64,000 nucleotides of DNA from Ureibacillus sinduriensis BLB-1 = JCM 15800 (GCF_000772955.1 NZ_JPVO01000055.1:248001-312000), one strand, 5' to 3'. Positions 8,931 to 19,751 are shown, numbered from the stretch's first letter. Program-made: numbers and translations. The notes: generated by a model not told the origin, from the sequence alone.

Positions 8931-9611
8931 ATGAACGGAAAAGGTTCTGCAATAGTTCAACTTTGTTTGGCAATCGTGATCGCATTAACTTTTCTGGCAC
9001 CAATGAATTACGCTTATGCAGCACAAGGTAATCAATCTGTCTCAGATTGTTGGCAAAATCCTGAAGCTGAAGGCTGTGAAGATTCAGACACGTCTGTTGA
9101 AGAAGAAAAATCAACTTCGCCAGACGTGGGACTGGGTATTTGGGATTACATGAAAATGTTGATTTCCCTTGTATTCGTACTTGCACTTTTACTATTTGTT
9201 CTTAAGTTTTTAAATAAAAAGAGTGGGAACTATCAACAAAACAGTGTGGTCCGCAATATTGGCGGTATATCCGTAGGTGCTCAAAAATCTGTCCAGCTCC
9301 TTCATATAGGCGACAGATTATATATTGTCGGTGTCGGTGATGATGTCCAACTGATTAGAGAAATAAATGATCCGGAAGAAGTAGAGCGATTATTGGAGTT
9401 TTATAAAGAAAAACAAACGATCGCCAGCAGTACAACACCTTATATTTTGGATTTAGTTAGAAAGCTAAAAGGCACCAACTCACAGGAAGAAGCAGAAGTT
9501 AAACAGGCAAATCAAGACTTTGGCGTAATGTTCAATAAACGACTTACGGAACTTACGAAAACCCGTAAAAGTGAATTGGACAAATGGAAGGAAAAGGAGA
9601 AGGATAAGTAA
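8931..9611 (+). CDS. fliO: Flagellar export apparatus protein FliO (FliZ of Bacillus)
   Basis: 226 residues. A cleavable-type signal sequence (residues 1-31, ending near AYAA) is followed by a short extracytoplasmic stretch with two cysteines, a membrane helix at about 72-92 ([19 protein letters not shown]) and a cytoplasmic domain with the FliO pattern ([22 protein letters not shown]). FliO helps FliP-FliR assemble in the export gate. The stop overlaps the fliP start (TAATG). Confidence 0.92.
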   Translation: MNGKGSAIVQLCLAIVIALTFLAPMNYAYAAQGNQSVSDCWQNPEAEGCEDSDTSVEEEKSTSPDVGLGIWDYMKMLISLVFVLALLLFVLKFLNKKSGNYQQNSVVRNIGGISVGAQKSVQLLHIGDRLYIVGVGDDVQLIREINDPEEVERLLEFYKEKQTIASSTTPYILDLVRKLKGTNSQEEAEVKQANQDFGVMFNKRLTELTKTRKSELDKWKEKEKDK

Positions 9612-10276
9612 TGGAAGATTTTATCTCACTCTTTTCTGAAAACGATCCGGCCAATGTTTCAACTTCTGTACAGTTACTTCTGTTATTAACGGTTTTATCT
9701 TTAGCACCCAGTATTTTAATTTTGATGACATCTTTTGCACGTATCATGATTGTGCTTTCTTTTACGAGAACAGCTTTGGCGACGAACACATCGCCGCCAA
9801 ACCAAGTATTGATCGGGTTGGCCCTATTCTTGACATTTTTCATAATGGCACCGACATTCCAGGAAGTGAATGAACAAGCACTACAGCCATTATTTAACGA
9901 AGAGATAAGCTTGGAAGAGGCGTATGATCGCGCTTCTCTGCCTTTTAAGGAATTTATGGCACAGCATACGAGACAAAAGGATTTAGAGTTGTTTTTGGAT
10001 TACAATCAAGCGGAAAGACCAGCCTCAGTGGAAGAGATTCCACTAACTATGCTCGTTCCAGCTTTTGCTTTAAGTGAAATAAAAACAGCGTTTCAAATTG
10101 GTTTTATGATTTTTATTCCATTCCTGGTAATTGATATGGTTGTGGCAAGTGTCCTTATGTCCATGGGGATGATGATGTTGCCGCCCGTGATGATATCATT
10201 ACCATTTAAAATCTTATTATTTATATTAGTAGACGGATGGTACTTAGTGATAAAATCTTTACTTCAGAGTTTTTAG
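9611..10276 (+). CDS. fliP: Flagellar export gate protein FliP
   Basis: 221 residues with four membrane helices. Family motifs include [34 protein letters not shown] and the C-terminal [20 protein letters not shown] and [17 protein letters not shown]. FliP forms the core of the export gate with FliQ and FliR. The predicted N-terminus lacks the long cleaved signal of enteric FliP. Confidence 0.96.
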   Translation: MEDFISLFSENDPANVSTSVQLLLLLTVLSLAPSILILMTSFARIMIVLSFTRTALATNTSPPNQVLIGLALFLTFFIMAPTFQEVNEQALQPLFNEEISLEEAYDRASLPFKEFMAQHTRQKDLELFLDYNQAERPASVEEIPLTMLVPAFALSEIKTAFQIGFMIFIPFLVIDMVVASVLMSMGMMMLPPVMISLPFKILLFILVDGWYLVIKSLLQSF

Positions 10277-10288
10277 GGGATGATATAG

Positions 10289-10558
10289 ATGACGCAAGAA
10301 ATGGTCATTGCAATTGCAGAGAGAGCGATATGGATTGTCCTCATTGTTTCGGGACCGTTGCTGCTAATTGCTCTTATAGTGGGTTTACTTGTCAGTATCT
10401 TTCAGGCGACTACATCAATTCAAGAGCAAACCTTAGCATTCGTACCGAAAATAGTTGCTGTATTAGTGGGAATTATTTTTTTTGGACCGTGGATGATTTC
10501 GCAACTGACTTCATATGTAGCTGACATTTTAGATAATCTAACGCGGTATATAGGGTGA
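10289..10558 (+). CDS. fliQ: Flagellar export gate protein FliQ
   Basis: 89 residues, two membrane helices (about 15-37 and 50-75). Typical family stretches are GLLVSIFQATTSIQEQTL and FVPKIVAVLVG. It packs around the FliP-FliR core of the export gate. Separated from fliP by 12 bases and from fliR by four. Confidence 0.96.
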   Translation: MTQEMVIAIAERAIWIVLIVSGPLLLIALIVGLLVSIFQATTSIQEQTLAFVPKIVAVLVGIIFFGPWMISQLTSYVADILDNLTRYIG

Positions 10559-10562
10559 TCAA

Positions 10563-11339
10563 ATGACAGAAATCATTCCTGAAATTTCCGTTTTATTGCT
10601 GATTATCGTCAGAGTCTCTGCTTTTTTTGTATCAGTCCCTTTTTTTTCATACAGTCGAATTCCTCCTCAATTGCGGATTGCTCTATCTGTCGTCTTTGCA
10701 TGGATGATGTATTATACGATAAATGTAGAAGCAATTCCCATTGATGGGAATTATCTATTACTCGTTTTAAAAGAAGCAATTATCGGTGTTCTGATTGGGC
10801 TTGTCGCCTATATGGTCATGACTGCTGTTCAAATAGCCGGCGGATTTATTGACTTTGAAATGGGTTTTGCCATGGCAAATGTGATAGACCCGCAAACAGG
10901 GACTCAGACCCCTTTGATGGGTCAGTTTTTTAATTTCTTAATCCTGTTTGTATTGTTGGCTATCAACGGCCATCACCTAATTTTGGATGGAATCTATTAT
11001 AGCTATCAATTTTTGCCAATCGATCAGGTTTTTCCTGATTTCGGTAATGATAATATAGCAGAGTTTGTTATTAGAACCTTTGGCTCCGTCTTTATTATTG
11101 CTTTTCAAATGTCGGCGCCGGTAGTAGCAACTTTATTTTTAGTAACAATGGCTTTGGGGATCACAGCCAAAACTGTACCCCAACTGAATATCTTTGTTGT
11201 GGGCTTCCCTATCAAGATAGCTGTCGGATTCCTCGTTTTGATTATATCGATGGGCGTCATGATTGAAGTAATGGAAAAAGTGATAGAAATGATGATACTT
11301 TCAATGAGAGATTTCATGCAAATGCTAGGTGGTGCTTAA
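10563..11339 (+). CDS. fliR: Flagellar export gate protein FliR
   Basis: 258 residues with about six membrane helices. Visible landmarks are the RVSAFFVSVPFFSYSRIP N-terminus, the GGFIDFEMGFAMANVIDPQT loop and the conserved GITAKTVPQLNIFVVGFPIK near the C-terminus. One FliR joins five FliP subunits in the gate. It ends three bases before flhB. Confidence 0.96.
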   Translation: MTEIIPEISVLLLIIVRVSAFFVSVPFFSYSRIPPQLRIALSVVFAWMMYYTINVEAIPIDGNYLLLVLKEAIIGVLIGLVAYMVMTAVQIAGGFIDFEMGFAMANVIDPQTGTQTPLMGQFFNFLILFVLLAINGHHLILDGIYYSYQFLPIDQVFPDFGNDNIAEFVIRTFGSVFIIAFQMSAPVVATLFLVTMALGITAKTVPQLNIFVVGFPIKIAVGFLVLIISMGVMIEVMEKVIEMMILSMRDFMQMLGGA

Positions 11340-11342
11340 AGC

Positions 11343-12431
11343 TTGAAACTATTAATTAGATTAGATCTACAGTTTTTTGCCGGTGAAAAAACCGAAAAAG
11401 CAACACCTAAAAAGAGACAAGATGCCAGAAAAAAAGGACAAGTTCTAAAAAGCCAGGATGTAACAGCTGCCATTGTCTTGTTGTTACTGTTTTTATTTTT
11501 GTACTTTACTGGTCCGATGATGGTTAAAGGGCTATTTGGCTTCTTGCATCAGGCATTCGAGAGGAATATATTGATTGAAACCGTCAACGAGGAAACCGTC
11601 ATGCAAATGTATACGGATTCCTTAAAAGAAATGGCCCTGATTATCTTACCTTTTATGGCAATCGCAGTTGTGGCAGGAGTTGCGGCAAACTTCCTGCAAT
11701 TTGGTTTTCTTTTCACAACGGAAACGATGAAATTAGATTTAAAGAAGATGGATCCCATCAAAGGCATCAAAAAAATTGTCTCAGTTCGAGCAATTGTCAA
11801 CTTGATTAAATCTATATTGAAAATATCATTTATAGGAACCGTGACAGTGGTTATTGTCTGGATGAACCTGGAGGAAGTTTTATCGTTATCATTCCAAAGC
11901 CCTTGGGATACATTAACTACTGTAGCAAAGCTTACGGGGTTAATGGGGATAGCTGCCTCGTTAACATTGGTCGTTATTGCATTGATCGATTACATATATG
12001 AAAAATATGAGTTTGAAAAACAATTGAAAATGTCGAAGCAAGACATAAAAGATGAATATAAAAATGCTGAAGGTGACCCGAAAATCAAGTCGAAAATCAA
12101 GCAGCGTCAAAGGGAAATGGCTATGCGCAGAATGATGCAGGAAATACCGAATGCGGATGTGGTCATCACCAATCCGACTCACTATGCCATTGCCCTGAAA
12201 TATGATGATCAAAATATGGAAGCACCAAAGGTTGTTGCAAAAGGAACAGACTATGTGGCTCAGAAAATTAAATTGATCGCAAAAGAAAATGACGTTGTAA
12301 TGGTGGAGAATCGGCCACTTGCCCGGGCGATGTACGACCAAGTGGAAATTGGTCAACAGGTACCTGAAGAATTTTTTAAAGCGATAGCAGAAATATTAGC
12401 TTATGTTTATCGTATAAAGCGCAAAATTTAG
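11343..12431 (+). CDS. flhB: Flagellar export switch protein FlhB
   Basis: 362 residues, starting at TTG 11343 (ribosome site AGGTGGTG in the end of fliR), giving MKLLIRLDLQFFAGEKTEKA. Four membrane helices are followed by a cytoplasmic domain with the self-cleavage motif NPTH (ITNPTHYAIALKYD, near residue 278) and the family stretch RPLARAMYDQVEIGQQVPEE. FlhB changes export specificity from hook to filament on a signal from FliK. Confidence 0.96.
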   Translation: MKLLIRLDLQFFAGEKTEKATPKKRQDARKKGQVLKSQDVTAAIVLLLLFLFLYFTGPMMVKGLFGFLHQAFERNILIETVNEETVMQMYTDSLKEMALIILPFMAIAVVAGVAANFLQFGFLFTTETMKLDLKKMDPIKGIKKIVSVRAIVNLIKSILKISFIGTVTVVIVWMNLEEVLSLSFQSPWDTLTTVAKLTGLMGIAASLTLVVIALIDYIYEKYEFEKQLKMSKQDIKDEYKNAEGDPKIKSKIKQRQREMAMRRMMQEIPNADVVITNPTHYAIALKYDDQNMEAPKVVAKGTDYVAQKIKLIAKENDVVMVENRPLARAMYDQVEIGQQVPEEFFKAIAEILAYVYRIKRKI

Positions 12432-12452
12432 ACCATAGTAGGAGGGAAAAAC

Positions 12453-14492
12453 ATGAAAATTCGTGACTTAGGTGTTTTGGCTGCAGTAATTATGATTGTA
12501 GCGATGCTCATTATCCCTCTACCGACATGGTTATTAAGCTTTTTAATTATTATCAATATTACATTGTCATTATTGGTTTTGTTAGTGGCGATGAATATGA
12601 GGGAAGCATTAGATTTCGCCATTTTCCCTTCAGTCATTTTGTTATTGACTTTATTCCGGCTGGGGTTAAGTATCTCTACAACTCGTGCTATTTTAGCTCA
12701 GGGTGATGCCGGTGATGTTGTTGAAACGTTTGGTGAATTCGTAACTGGTGGAAATATTTTAGTCGGTTTAGTAATTTTCATGTTATTAGTTATTATTAAC
12801 TTTATCGTTATCACAAAAGGTTCCGAACGTGTAGCAGAAGTTGCGGCACGTTTTACATTGGATGCAATGCCGGGGAAACAAATGAGTATTGATGCAGATT
12901 TGAATGCCGGGATGATATCGGAAAAGGAAGCAAGGGAAAGACGCGATAAAGTTTCGAAAGAGTCCGATTTCTATGGAGCCATGGATGGTGCTACAAAATT
13001 TGTTAAAGGTGACGCCATCGCCTCGATTATCATGGTGTTCATCAATTTGCTCTTTGGTATTATCATTGGCATGGTGCAGCTTGGCTATGAAATGGCTGAT
13101 GCTGCTACCCATTTCTCAACTTTAACGGTAGGGGATGGATTGGTAGCCCAAATTCCTGCACTTCTTATTTCTACAGCAACAGGGATTGTTGTGACACGAG
13201 CTGCATCCGATGGAAACTTGGGAGAAGATATTGCCAATCAACTGTTTGCGCAGTCGAAATTACTTTATATTGCTGGAGGGGCGATTCTTCTATTAGGTCT
13301 TTTCACTCCACTACCTGAATGGATCACAATGCCTATTGCTGCTGTACTGATTGGTGGAGCTTATTTCATCAATAATAAGCAAAAGAAATCGGATGATCCG
13401 GAGGAATTACTGGAAATTGAAGAAGAAGTGGCAGCCGATACAATGAAAAGTCCAGAAAATGTCGTCAATCTTCTGAATGTGGATCCAATTGAGTTTGAAT
13501 TTGGCTATGGTTTAATCCCTTTAGTCGATGCTACTCAAGGTGGGGACTTATTAGACCGCGTTGTGATGATTCGAAGACAATTGGCACTGGAACTCGGTAT
13601 TGTCATACCGGTGGTGCGTATCCGGGATAATATTCAATTACAACCGAATGAGTATCGAATTAAAGTTAAGGGTAATGAGATGGCGAGAGGGGAACTTCTT
13701 CTTGATCATTATTTATCCATGAGTCCAGGGGATGATGATTCAATTGAAGGAATCGATACAATTGAACCTTCCTTTGGTTTGCCTGCAAAATGGATTACGG
13801 AAAAAGTGAAAGAGGATGCCGAAATGCTCGGTTACACCGTCGTGGATCCACCTAGTGTCGTTTCTACTCACTTGACTGAAATTATCCGTGCCAATGCCCA
13901 TGATTTATTGGGACGCCAAGAAACAAAACAATTAATCGATCACTTAAGGGAAAATTACCCAATATTAGTGGAAGAACTAACACCTACACCTTTATCAATC
14001 GGTGAAATTCAGAAAGTTTTGGCTAGACTATTAAGAGAGAATGTTTCTATCCGTAACTTGCCAATTATTTTTGAAACTTTAGCGGATTATGCAAAGGTAA
14101 CTAGTGATACAGATGTTCTGACAGAATATGTACGCCAAGGATTAGCAAGACAAATAACGTCTCAGTATGTCTCTGGTGGAGATAGTTTAAAAGTAATAAC
14201 GATTCCCGGAAAAATAGAGAAGCTTATCGCTGATAGTGTCCAGCAAACAGATCATGGCAACTATCTTGCAATGAATCCTCAGGATTCCCAAAATGTATTG
14301 GAAGCAATTGCGAAGGAAGTAGAGAAAGTATCCTTTATGGAGCAATCTCCAATCATTCTATGTTCACCAGGAATACGAATGTATTTAAGACAATTAACCG
14401 AGCGATACTTCTCACAAATCCCGATTTTGTCCTATAACGAATTAGATGCAAATGTTGAAATTCAAAGTGTTGGAGTGGTGAATGTAGAATGA
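12453..14492 (+). CDS. flhA: Flagellar export gate protein FlhA
   Basis: 679 residues. The N-terminal half holds about eight membrane helices and the FHIPEP region (LDAMPGKQMSIDADLNAGMI, then DFYGAMDGATKFVKGDA). The C-terminal cytoplasmic half forms the substrate-docking ring (GYGLIPLVD, then LVEELTPTPLSIGEIQKVL). Good ribosome site (AGGAGGG). The stop overlaps flhF by four bases (ATGA). Confidence 0.97.
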   Translation: MKIRDLGVLAAVIMIVAMLIIPLPTWLLSFLIIINITLSLLVLLVAMNMREALDFAIFPSVILLLTLFRLGLSISTTRAILAQGDAGDVVETFGEFVTGGNILVGLVIFMLLVIINFIVITKGSERVAEVAARFTLDAMPGKQMSIDADLNAGMISEKEARERRDKVSKESDFYGAMDGATKFVKGDAIASIIMVFINLLFGIIIGMVQLGYEMADAATHFSTLTVGDGLVAQIPALLISTATGIVVTRAASDGNLGEDIANQLFAQSKLLYIAGGAILLLGLFTPLPEWITMPIAAVLIGGAYFINNKQKKSDDPEELLEIEEEVAADTMKSPENVVNLLNVDPIEFEFGYGLIPLVDATQGGDLLDRVVMIRRQLALELGIVIPVVRIRDNIQLQPNEYRIKVKGNEMARGELLLDHYLSMSPGDDDSIEGIDTIEPSFGLPAKWITEKVKEDAEMLGYTVVDPPSVVSTHLTEIIRANAHDLLGRQETKQLIDHLRENYPILVEELTPTPLSIGEIQKVLARLLRENVSIRNLPIIFETLADYAKVTSDTDVLTEYVRQGLARQITSQYVSGGDSLKVITIPGKIEKLIADSVQQTDHGNYLAMNPQDSQNVLEAIAKEVEKVSFMEQSPIILCSPGIRMYLRQLTERYFSQIPILSYNELDANVEIQSVGVVNVE

Positions 14493-15640
14493 AAATGAAA
14501 AAATATACAGCACCTTCAATCTCGGAAGCAATGAAATTAGTTCGAGCAGAATTAGGCGAAGATGCTGTTATTATAAATTCTAAAGTAATCGTTACGAAAA
14601 AGTTGTTCGGTCTTATAAAACAAAAGAATTTTGAAGTACTGGCTGGAGTAGATCAAGTGGAGACAAAAACAATGTCTCCACAGCTTCCAGATTTACAATC
14701 AAATACAAAGACGATTCAATACAAAGAACCCGAAGAACAGCCGAAATTACATATCGACGATACATTATCGAAAGAGTTGAAAAGTGAAATCGCTGACTTG
14801 AAGTTGATGATGAAATCGATGCAAAAGCATACAATTCAATCCGAATTGCCAGAGAATTTTCTGCCTTATATTGACTTCTTGAAACGTCAAGAACTTAGTG
14901 AAGAGCTCATCACGGCAATAAGTGATGAGCTTTTTGTGCATCAAAAACAAAAAAATGCGCCACTAACCGAAGTAGAGATGAAGGAAATTACGAAAGAAGT
15001 GCTTAGGGAGTTACTGAAAGAACTTCCGATGGGTGGTCTTTCCTATCAGAAAAAATATATTAATGTTTTTGGGCCGACGGGCGTTGGGAAAACAACAACC
15101 ATTGCAAAAATGGCCGCAAGATCTGTATTGGAGAAAAAGAAAAAGATTGGTTTTATTACAACCGATACGTATCGAATAGCAGCAATCGAACAATTAAAAA
15201 CGTACGCGAATCTATTACAGGCGCCTGTTGAAATTGTCTATAATGCGAATGATTACAAGAAAGCCATCGAAAATTTTGCGCATCTTGATTTAGTTTTCAT
15301 TGACACGGCCGGACGTAATTACAAGGAAGCTAAATATGTAGATGACCTGAAGAAAATGATTAATTTCGATGAAGAAGTTGAATCATACTTGGTATTGGCG
15401 TTGACTGCGAAAGAACAGGATATGGAGTCGATAATTCAGCAATTTGGTGAAATCCCTATAGGTAAATATATCTTTACGAAAATAGATGAAACAAATTCTA
15501 TTGGCACTATGTATAATTTAATGATTAAATATAATAAAGGACTTGCTTACTATACGAATGGACAAGAAGTACCAGAAGACATTGAAGTAGCCGATTTGGA
15601 TGCAGTTCTTGAACTGTTCTTTCAAGGAGAATATGAATGA
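14489..15640 (+). CDS. flhF: SRP-type GTPase FlhF
   Basis: 383 residues; the start at 14489 gives MKMKKYTAPS, matching the usual FlhF N-terminus. A basic N-terminal B domain is followed by the N and G domains: P-loop GPTGVGKT (about 195-202), TTDTYRIAAIEQL, DTAGRN and the TKID base-recognition motif. FlhF sets the place and number of flagella with FlhG. It overlaps flhA and flhG by four bases each. Confidence 0.96.
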   Translation: MKMKKYTAPSISEAMKLVRAELGEDAVIINSKVIVTKKLFGLIKQKNFEVLAGVDQVETKTMSPQLPDLQSNTKTIQYKEPEEQPKLHIDDTLSKELKSEIADLKLMMKSMQKHTIQSELPENFLPYIDFLKRQELSEELITAISDELFVHQKQKNAPLTEVEMKEITKEVLRELLKELPMGGLSYQKKYINVFGPTGVGKTTTIAKMAARSVLEKKKKIGFITTDTYRIAAIEQLKTYANLLQAPVEIVYNANDYKKAIENFAHLDLVFIDTAGRNYKEAKYVDDLKKMINFDEEVESYLVLALTAKEQDMESIIQQFGEIPIGKYIFTKIDETNSIGTMYNLMIKYNKGLAYYTNGQEVPEDIEVADLDAVLELFFQGEYE

Positions 15641-16509
15641 GAGACCAAGCTGAAAACTTAAGATTGAAAATGCTGCAAAGTCAAGGTGCTTTAGGGAGAT
15701 CAATTGCGATAGTCAGTGGGAAAGGCGGCGTAGGAAAGAGTAATTTTTCTACTAACTTTGCCATTAATCTTTTGAAATTAGGCAAGAAAGTTGTCGTATT
15801 AGATATGGATATCGGTATGGGAAATGTTAATATATTAATAGGTAAAACGGCTCAGTACAATTTGAAGCATTATCTATTAGGTGAAGTATCTTTGGATCAA
15901 GTGGTATATGAAGGTCCACATGACCTAAAATATATATCCGGTGGTTCAGGCATGTCTTCTGTGATGGAATGGTCGAGAGAAATGATCGATGCATTACTTA
16001 ACGCATTTGCTGAACTACAAAAGACCTATGATTATATTCTATTTGATATGGGTGCTGGTGCAACAAATTGGTCATTGGACTTAATTAGCGCTATCGAAGA
16101 AATAATTGTCGTAACTACGGAAGAACCAACCGCCATCACAGATGCTTATTCCATGATGAAATACATTCATGTGCGTGATGAAAATAAAACCATTTACTTA
16201 TTATGCAATCGTGCCTATTCAAAAGAGGATGGTCAAGAAACGCTGAATCGATTGGAAAGTACAATGAAACACTTCCTAAATAAAGAGGTGATTCTTCTCG
16301 GTTCTTTACCGGAAGACCCTGCTGTTAGAAAAGCCGTTCGTGAACAAGTACCATTTTCCATTGCTTATCCCGACAGTAATATTTCAAAGACATTGAAGGT
16401 AATGGTTCAGCAATTTGTGAATCGTAATTTGGTTGAAGTTCATGGCCGAAATAAGCAGAACACTTTTTTATCAAAATTAAGAAATATTTTCTCGAAAGGG
16501 CGTGATTAA
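15637..16509 (+). CDS. flhG: MinD-like ATPase FlhG (YlxH)
   Basis: 290 residues. A deviant Walker A motif GKGGVGKS lies at residues 28-35, with VVLDMDIGMGNVNILIG and the DYILFDMGAGATNWSLD Walker B region after it. The N-terminal DQAENLR segment is the FlhF-activating helix seen in B. subtilis FlhG. It stimulates the FlhF GTPase, limits flagellar number and helps C-ring assembly. It abuts cheB with no spacing. Confidence 0.96.
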   Translation: MRDQAENLRLKMLQSQGALGRSIAIVSGKGGVGKSNFSTNFAINLLKLGKKVVVLDMDIGMGNVNILIGKTAQYNLKHYLLGEVSLDQVVYEGPHDLKYISGGSGMSSVMEWSREMIDALLNAFAELQKTYDYILFDMGAGATNWSLDLISAIEEIIVVTTEEPTAITDAYSMMKYIHVRDENKTIYLLCNRAYSKEDGQETLNRLESTMKHFLNKEVILLGSLPEDPAVRKAVREQVPFSIAYPDSNISKTLKVMVQQFVNRNLVEVHGRNKQNTFLSKLRNIFSKGRD

Positions 16510-17637
16510 TTGGGATTCTCGAATAAAAGCAAACTTTTGGTAGTTGATGACTCCGCTTTTATGAGAAAGCTGATTAGCGACTTTTTTGTAGGCAACACGA
16601 AGGTTGAAGTTGTTGGCACTGCCCGGAATGGAAAAGATGCAATTAAAAAAATCCAAAGCTTAATGCCCGATGTTGTCACAATGGATGTTGAGATGCCGGA
16701 GTTAAACGGGTTGGATGCATTAAAGGAAATTATGCGGGAATCACCCGTACCTGTAATTATGCTGTCCAGTACAACTCTTCAAGGTGCGGAAAATGCCCTC
16801 AAGGCGATGGAATATGGTGCAGTTGATTTTGTTGCTAAACCAAGCGGGACCATTTCGCTTGATTTACACAAAATTAAAGCAGAATTAGTGCAAAAAGTTG
16901 AACATGCAGCACATGTCTCAGTAACCAAGCTTCAAAAAACTAATTTTACTCCTGCGCCAATCCCGAAAAATCAAGATATTCGATTCGTCAATAACCCTAT
17001 AACCCAAGTTGCACCTATTGTAAATAAAGATGTGCTTAAAAAGAATGGTTGGAATCAACTAGCAAAAAAGATTGTATTAATCGGTACCTCTACTGGGGGA
17101 CCCAGAGCTTTACAGGAAGTCATAACAAAGTTACCGAGTAACATCAAGGCACCTATACTGATTGTTCAACATATGCCTGCAGGTTTTACGAAATCTCTTT
17201 CAGATCGGTTGAATCAATTAAGTCAAGTAAAAGTGAAGGAAGCGGAAGATGGCGATCTACTACAAAACGGGGTTGCCTATGTAGCACCAGGTGGCAAACA
17301 TCTGAAGCTGGTGAAACGAGCATCTTCCTACCAAGTCGTTTTAGATCAAACAGAGCCTCCTAGATCTGGGCATCGGCCAAGTGTTGACGTTATGTTTGAG
17401 AGTGTTAGTAAAATCACTGACATGGATAAAGTAGCAGTCATCATGACGGGAATGGGGTCAGATGGATCAAAAGGTCTAATGCAATTAAAACAAAATGGCA
17501 ATGTAATGGCGATTGCAGAGTCTGAAAAAACGTGTATTGTTTATGGGATGCCTAAAGCAGCCGTAGAAACACAGCTTGTCAATGAGATTGTAGATGTTGA
17601 CAATATTGCCGAAGCGATTATGAAATATTTGCCCTAA
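16510..17637 (+). CDS. cheB: Chemotaxis methylesterase/deamidase CheB
   Basis: 375 residues from TTG 16510, directly after the flhG stop. The receiver domain carries D13/D14, phosphorylation site D59 (VVTMDVEMPELNG) and VAKPSG. The catalytic domain shows the Ser of GTSTGGPRAL, the His of IVQHMPAGFT and the Asp of MTGMGSDGSKG. It removes methyl groups from receptors and adapts chemotaxis. Ribosome site AAAGGGCG lies in the flhG end. Confidence 0.95.
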   Translation: MGFSNKSKLLVVDDSAFMRKLISDFFVGNTKVEVVGTARNGKDAIKKIQSLMPDVVTMDVEMPELNGLDALKEIMRESPVPVIMLSSTTLQGAENALKAMEYGAVDFVAKPSGTISLDLHKIKAELVQKVEHAAHVSVTKLQKTNFTPAPIPKNQDIRFVNNPITQVAPIVNKDVLKKNGWNQLAKKIVLIGTSTGGPRALQEVITKLPSNIKAPILIVQHMPAGFTKSLSDRLNQLSQVKVKEAEDGDLLQNGVAYVAPGGKHLKLVKRASSYQVVLDQTEPPRSGHRPSVDVMFESVSKITDMDKVAVIMTGMGSDGSKGLMQLKQNGNVMAIAESEKTCIVYGMPKAAVETQLVNEIVDVDNIAEAIMKYLP

Positions 17638-17652
17638 GAGGAGTGTTTTCTA

Positions 17653-19725
17653 GTGGAACTTAATCAATATTTAGAAATGTTCATTGAAGAAAGTAAAGAA
17701 CATTTACAGTCATGTAGCGACAATTTGTTGGAACTTGAAAAGAACCCGACAGACTTGGCGATTGTAAATGAAATATTCCGTTCGGCACATACATTAAAAG
17801 GTATGTCTGCAACAATGGGATATGAAGATTTAGCAGATTTGACTCATAAAATGGAAAATGTACTGGATGCCATCCGTAATGAAAAAATTAAAGTAACTGC
17901 GGATATTTTGGATGTGGTATTTGAATCCGTCGATCACTTGGAAGCAATGGTAATGGATATTGCTAATGGCGGCGATGGAAAAAAGGACGTCTCTCAGACT
18001 GTTGAAAAGTTAAAACGCATCGAATTAGGTGAATCACCTTTACAAAACAGCACTGTTTCAAATCCACCTGAGGGCTCTGCTGCTGCAGAATTTGCAGCTA
18101 CAACTGCCATTTTAGATAACGCCCCTCAATTAGAGTATGATGATTTTGAAAAGACGGTCTTGCTGCAATCGACAGAGCAAGGGTACAATGCTTTTGAAAT
18201 TGTTGTCACGTTGAATGATAGCTGTCTTTTAAAGGCGGCACGTGTTTATATGGTATTTGACATCCTAGAGAAAAATGGAGATGTAGTAAAATCATCTCCT
18301 ACAGTGGATAGACTTGAAGAAGAACAATTTGACCAAGAGTTCAAAGTGGCTCTGATTTCCCAAACCGATGCCGAGGAATTGCGCAGTAAAATCCTGAAAG
18401 TTTCAGAGGTTGATAAAGTTTCGATCACACAATTATCGGAAGATTTATTTGTTCAATCGGTAGTCAATCAGTCAGAAGTAGTTGCCCAGCCTACAACTGA
18501 GGAATTGACGGTTGTTTCGCCAGTTGAAGTTAAAAAAGATGAAGTTGCCCAAAAAAACGGGCCAAAGCATGCTGCCAGCAAAACAATCCGCGTAAGCATC
18601 GAGCGTCTGGACATATTAATGAATCTATTCGAAGAATTGGTTATTGATAGAGGGCGACTTCAATCAATCGCCACGGAAGTGAACCATTCGGAATTAAATG
18701 AAACAGTCGAACGCATGAGCAGAACGATGGGAGATTTGCAAAATATCGTATTAACAATGCGTATGATTCCGATTGAAACAGTATTTAACCGATTCCCTAA
18801 AATGGTGCGTACGCTATCCCGTGACTTAAAGAAAAAAATCAACCTTGAAGTTATAGGGGCTGAAACTGAATTAGATCGTACTGTCATCGATGAAATCGGA
18901 GATCCACTAGTTCACTTAATCCGCAATTCAGTCGATCATGGTATTGAAAGTCCGGAAATTCGTCGTGCCAACGGAAAACCTGAAGAAGGTAATGTTACGT
19001 TACGTGCTTATCACAGTGGTAATTATGTATTTATAGAAATTGAGGACGATGGTGCCGGAATAAACCGCGAGAGAGTATTGAAAAAAGCAATTTCGAAAGG
19101 AATTGTAACGAAAGAATCTGCACTATCCATGTCCGATAAACAAATAAATGAATTAATCTTGGCGTCTGGCTTCTCAACTGCCGAGGTGATTTCGGATATT
19201 TCGGGACGTGGAGTAGGTCTTGATGTTGTAAAAACAACAATTGAATCATTGGGTGGTAATATCTCAATCGAATCGACAGAAGGTGTTGGCTCTATCTTCT
19301 CGATCCAACTTCCATTGACACTATCCATTATCTCCGTAATGCTGGTTGAAATCGAACAAGAAATTTATGCTATACCTTTATCATCAATCATTGAAACATC
19401 AATTATTAAAAATAGCGATATTCTCAATGCGCATAATCAAAAAGTGATTGATTTCCGCGGTAAAGTTGTTCCATTGATCTTCCTGGATGAGATATTTGAT
19501 GTTCCAAGAACGGAACAAGCAGAGGATGGCTATCACTCGGTTGTCATTGTCCGAAAAGGGGACAAGCTTGCCGGCCTTGTAGTGGACACATTTATCGGCC
19601 AACAAGAGATTGTGTTGAAATCACTAGGTAACTACCTATCAAATATCTTTGCAATTTCAGGTGCCACGATCTTAGGAAACGGAAAAGTTGCTTTGATAGT
19701 AGATTGCAATGCTTTGATGAAGTAA
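17653..19725 (+). CDS. cheA: Chemotaxis histidine kinase CheA
   Basis: 690 residues from GTG 17653 (ribosome site AGAGGAGTG). Domains in order: HPt with the phosphorylated H46 (IFRSAHTLKGM), CheY/CheB-binding P2 (about 170-270), dimerisation P3 (about 310-370), ATPase with IRNSVDHGIE and DDGAGI plus SGRGVGLDVV (about 380-560), and a C-terminal CheW-like domain. It phosphorylates CheY and CheB in response to receptors. Confidence 0.97.
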   Translation: MELNQYLEMFIEESKEHLQSCSDNLLELEKNPTDLAIVNEIFRSAHTLKGMSATMGYEDLADLTHKMENVLDAIRNEKIKVTADILDVVFESVDHLEAMVMDIANGGDGKKDVSQTVEKLKRIELGESPLQNSTVSNPPEGSAAAEFAATTAILDNAPQLEYDDFEKTVLLQSTEQGYNAFEIVVTLNDSCLLKAARVYMVFDILEKNGDVVKSSPTVDRLEEEQFDQEFKVALISQTDAEELRSKILKVSEVDKVSITQLSEDLFVQSVVNQSEVVAQPTTEELTVVSPVEVKKDEVAQKNGPKHAASKTIRVSIERLDILMNLFEELVIDRGRLQSIATEVNHSELNETVERMSRTMGDLQNIVLTMRMIPIETVFNRFPKMVRTLSRDLKKKINLEVIGAETELDRTVIDEIGDPLVHLIRNSVDHGIESPEIRRANGKPEEGNVTLRAYHSGNYVFIEIEDDGAGINRERVLKKAISKGIVTKESALSMSDKQINELILASGFSTAEVISDISGRGVGLDVVKTTIESLGGNISIESTEGVGSIFSIQLPLTLSIISVMLVEIEQEIYAIPLSSIIETSIIKNSDILNAHNQKVIDFRGKVVPLIFLDEIFDVPRTEQAEDGYHSVVIVRKGDKLAGLVVDTFIGQQEIVLKSLGNYLSNIFAISGATILGNGKVALIVDCNALMK

Positions 19726-19751
19726 CGAATGGAATGAGAGAGGTGTAGGTT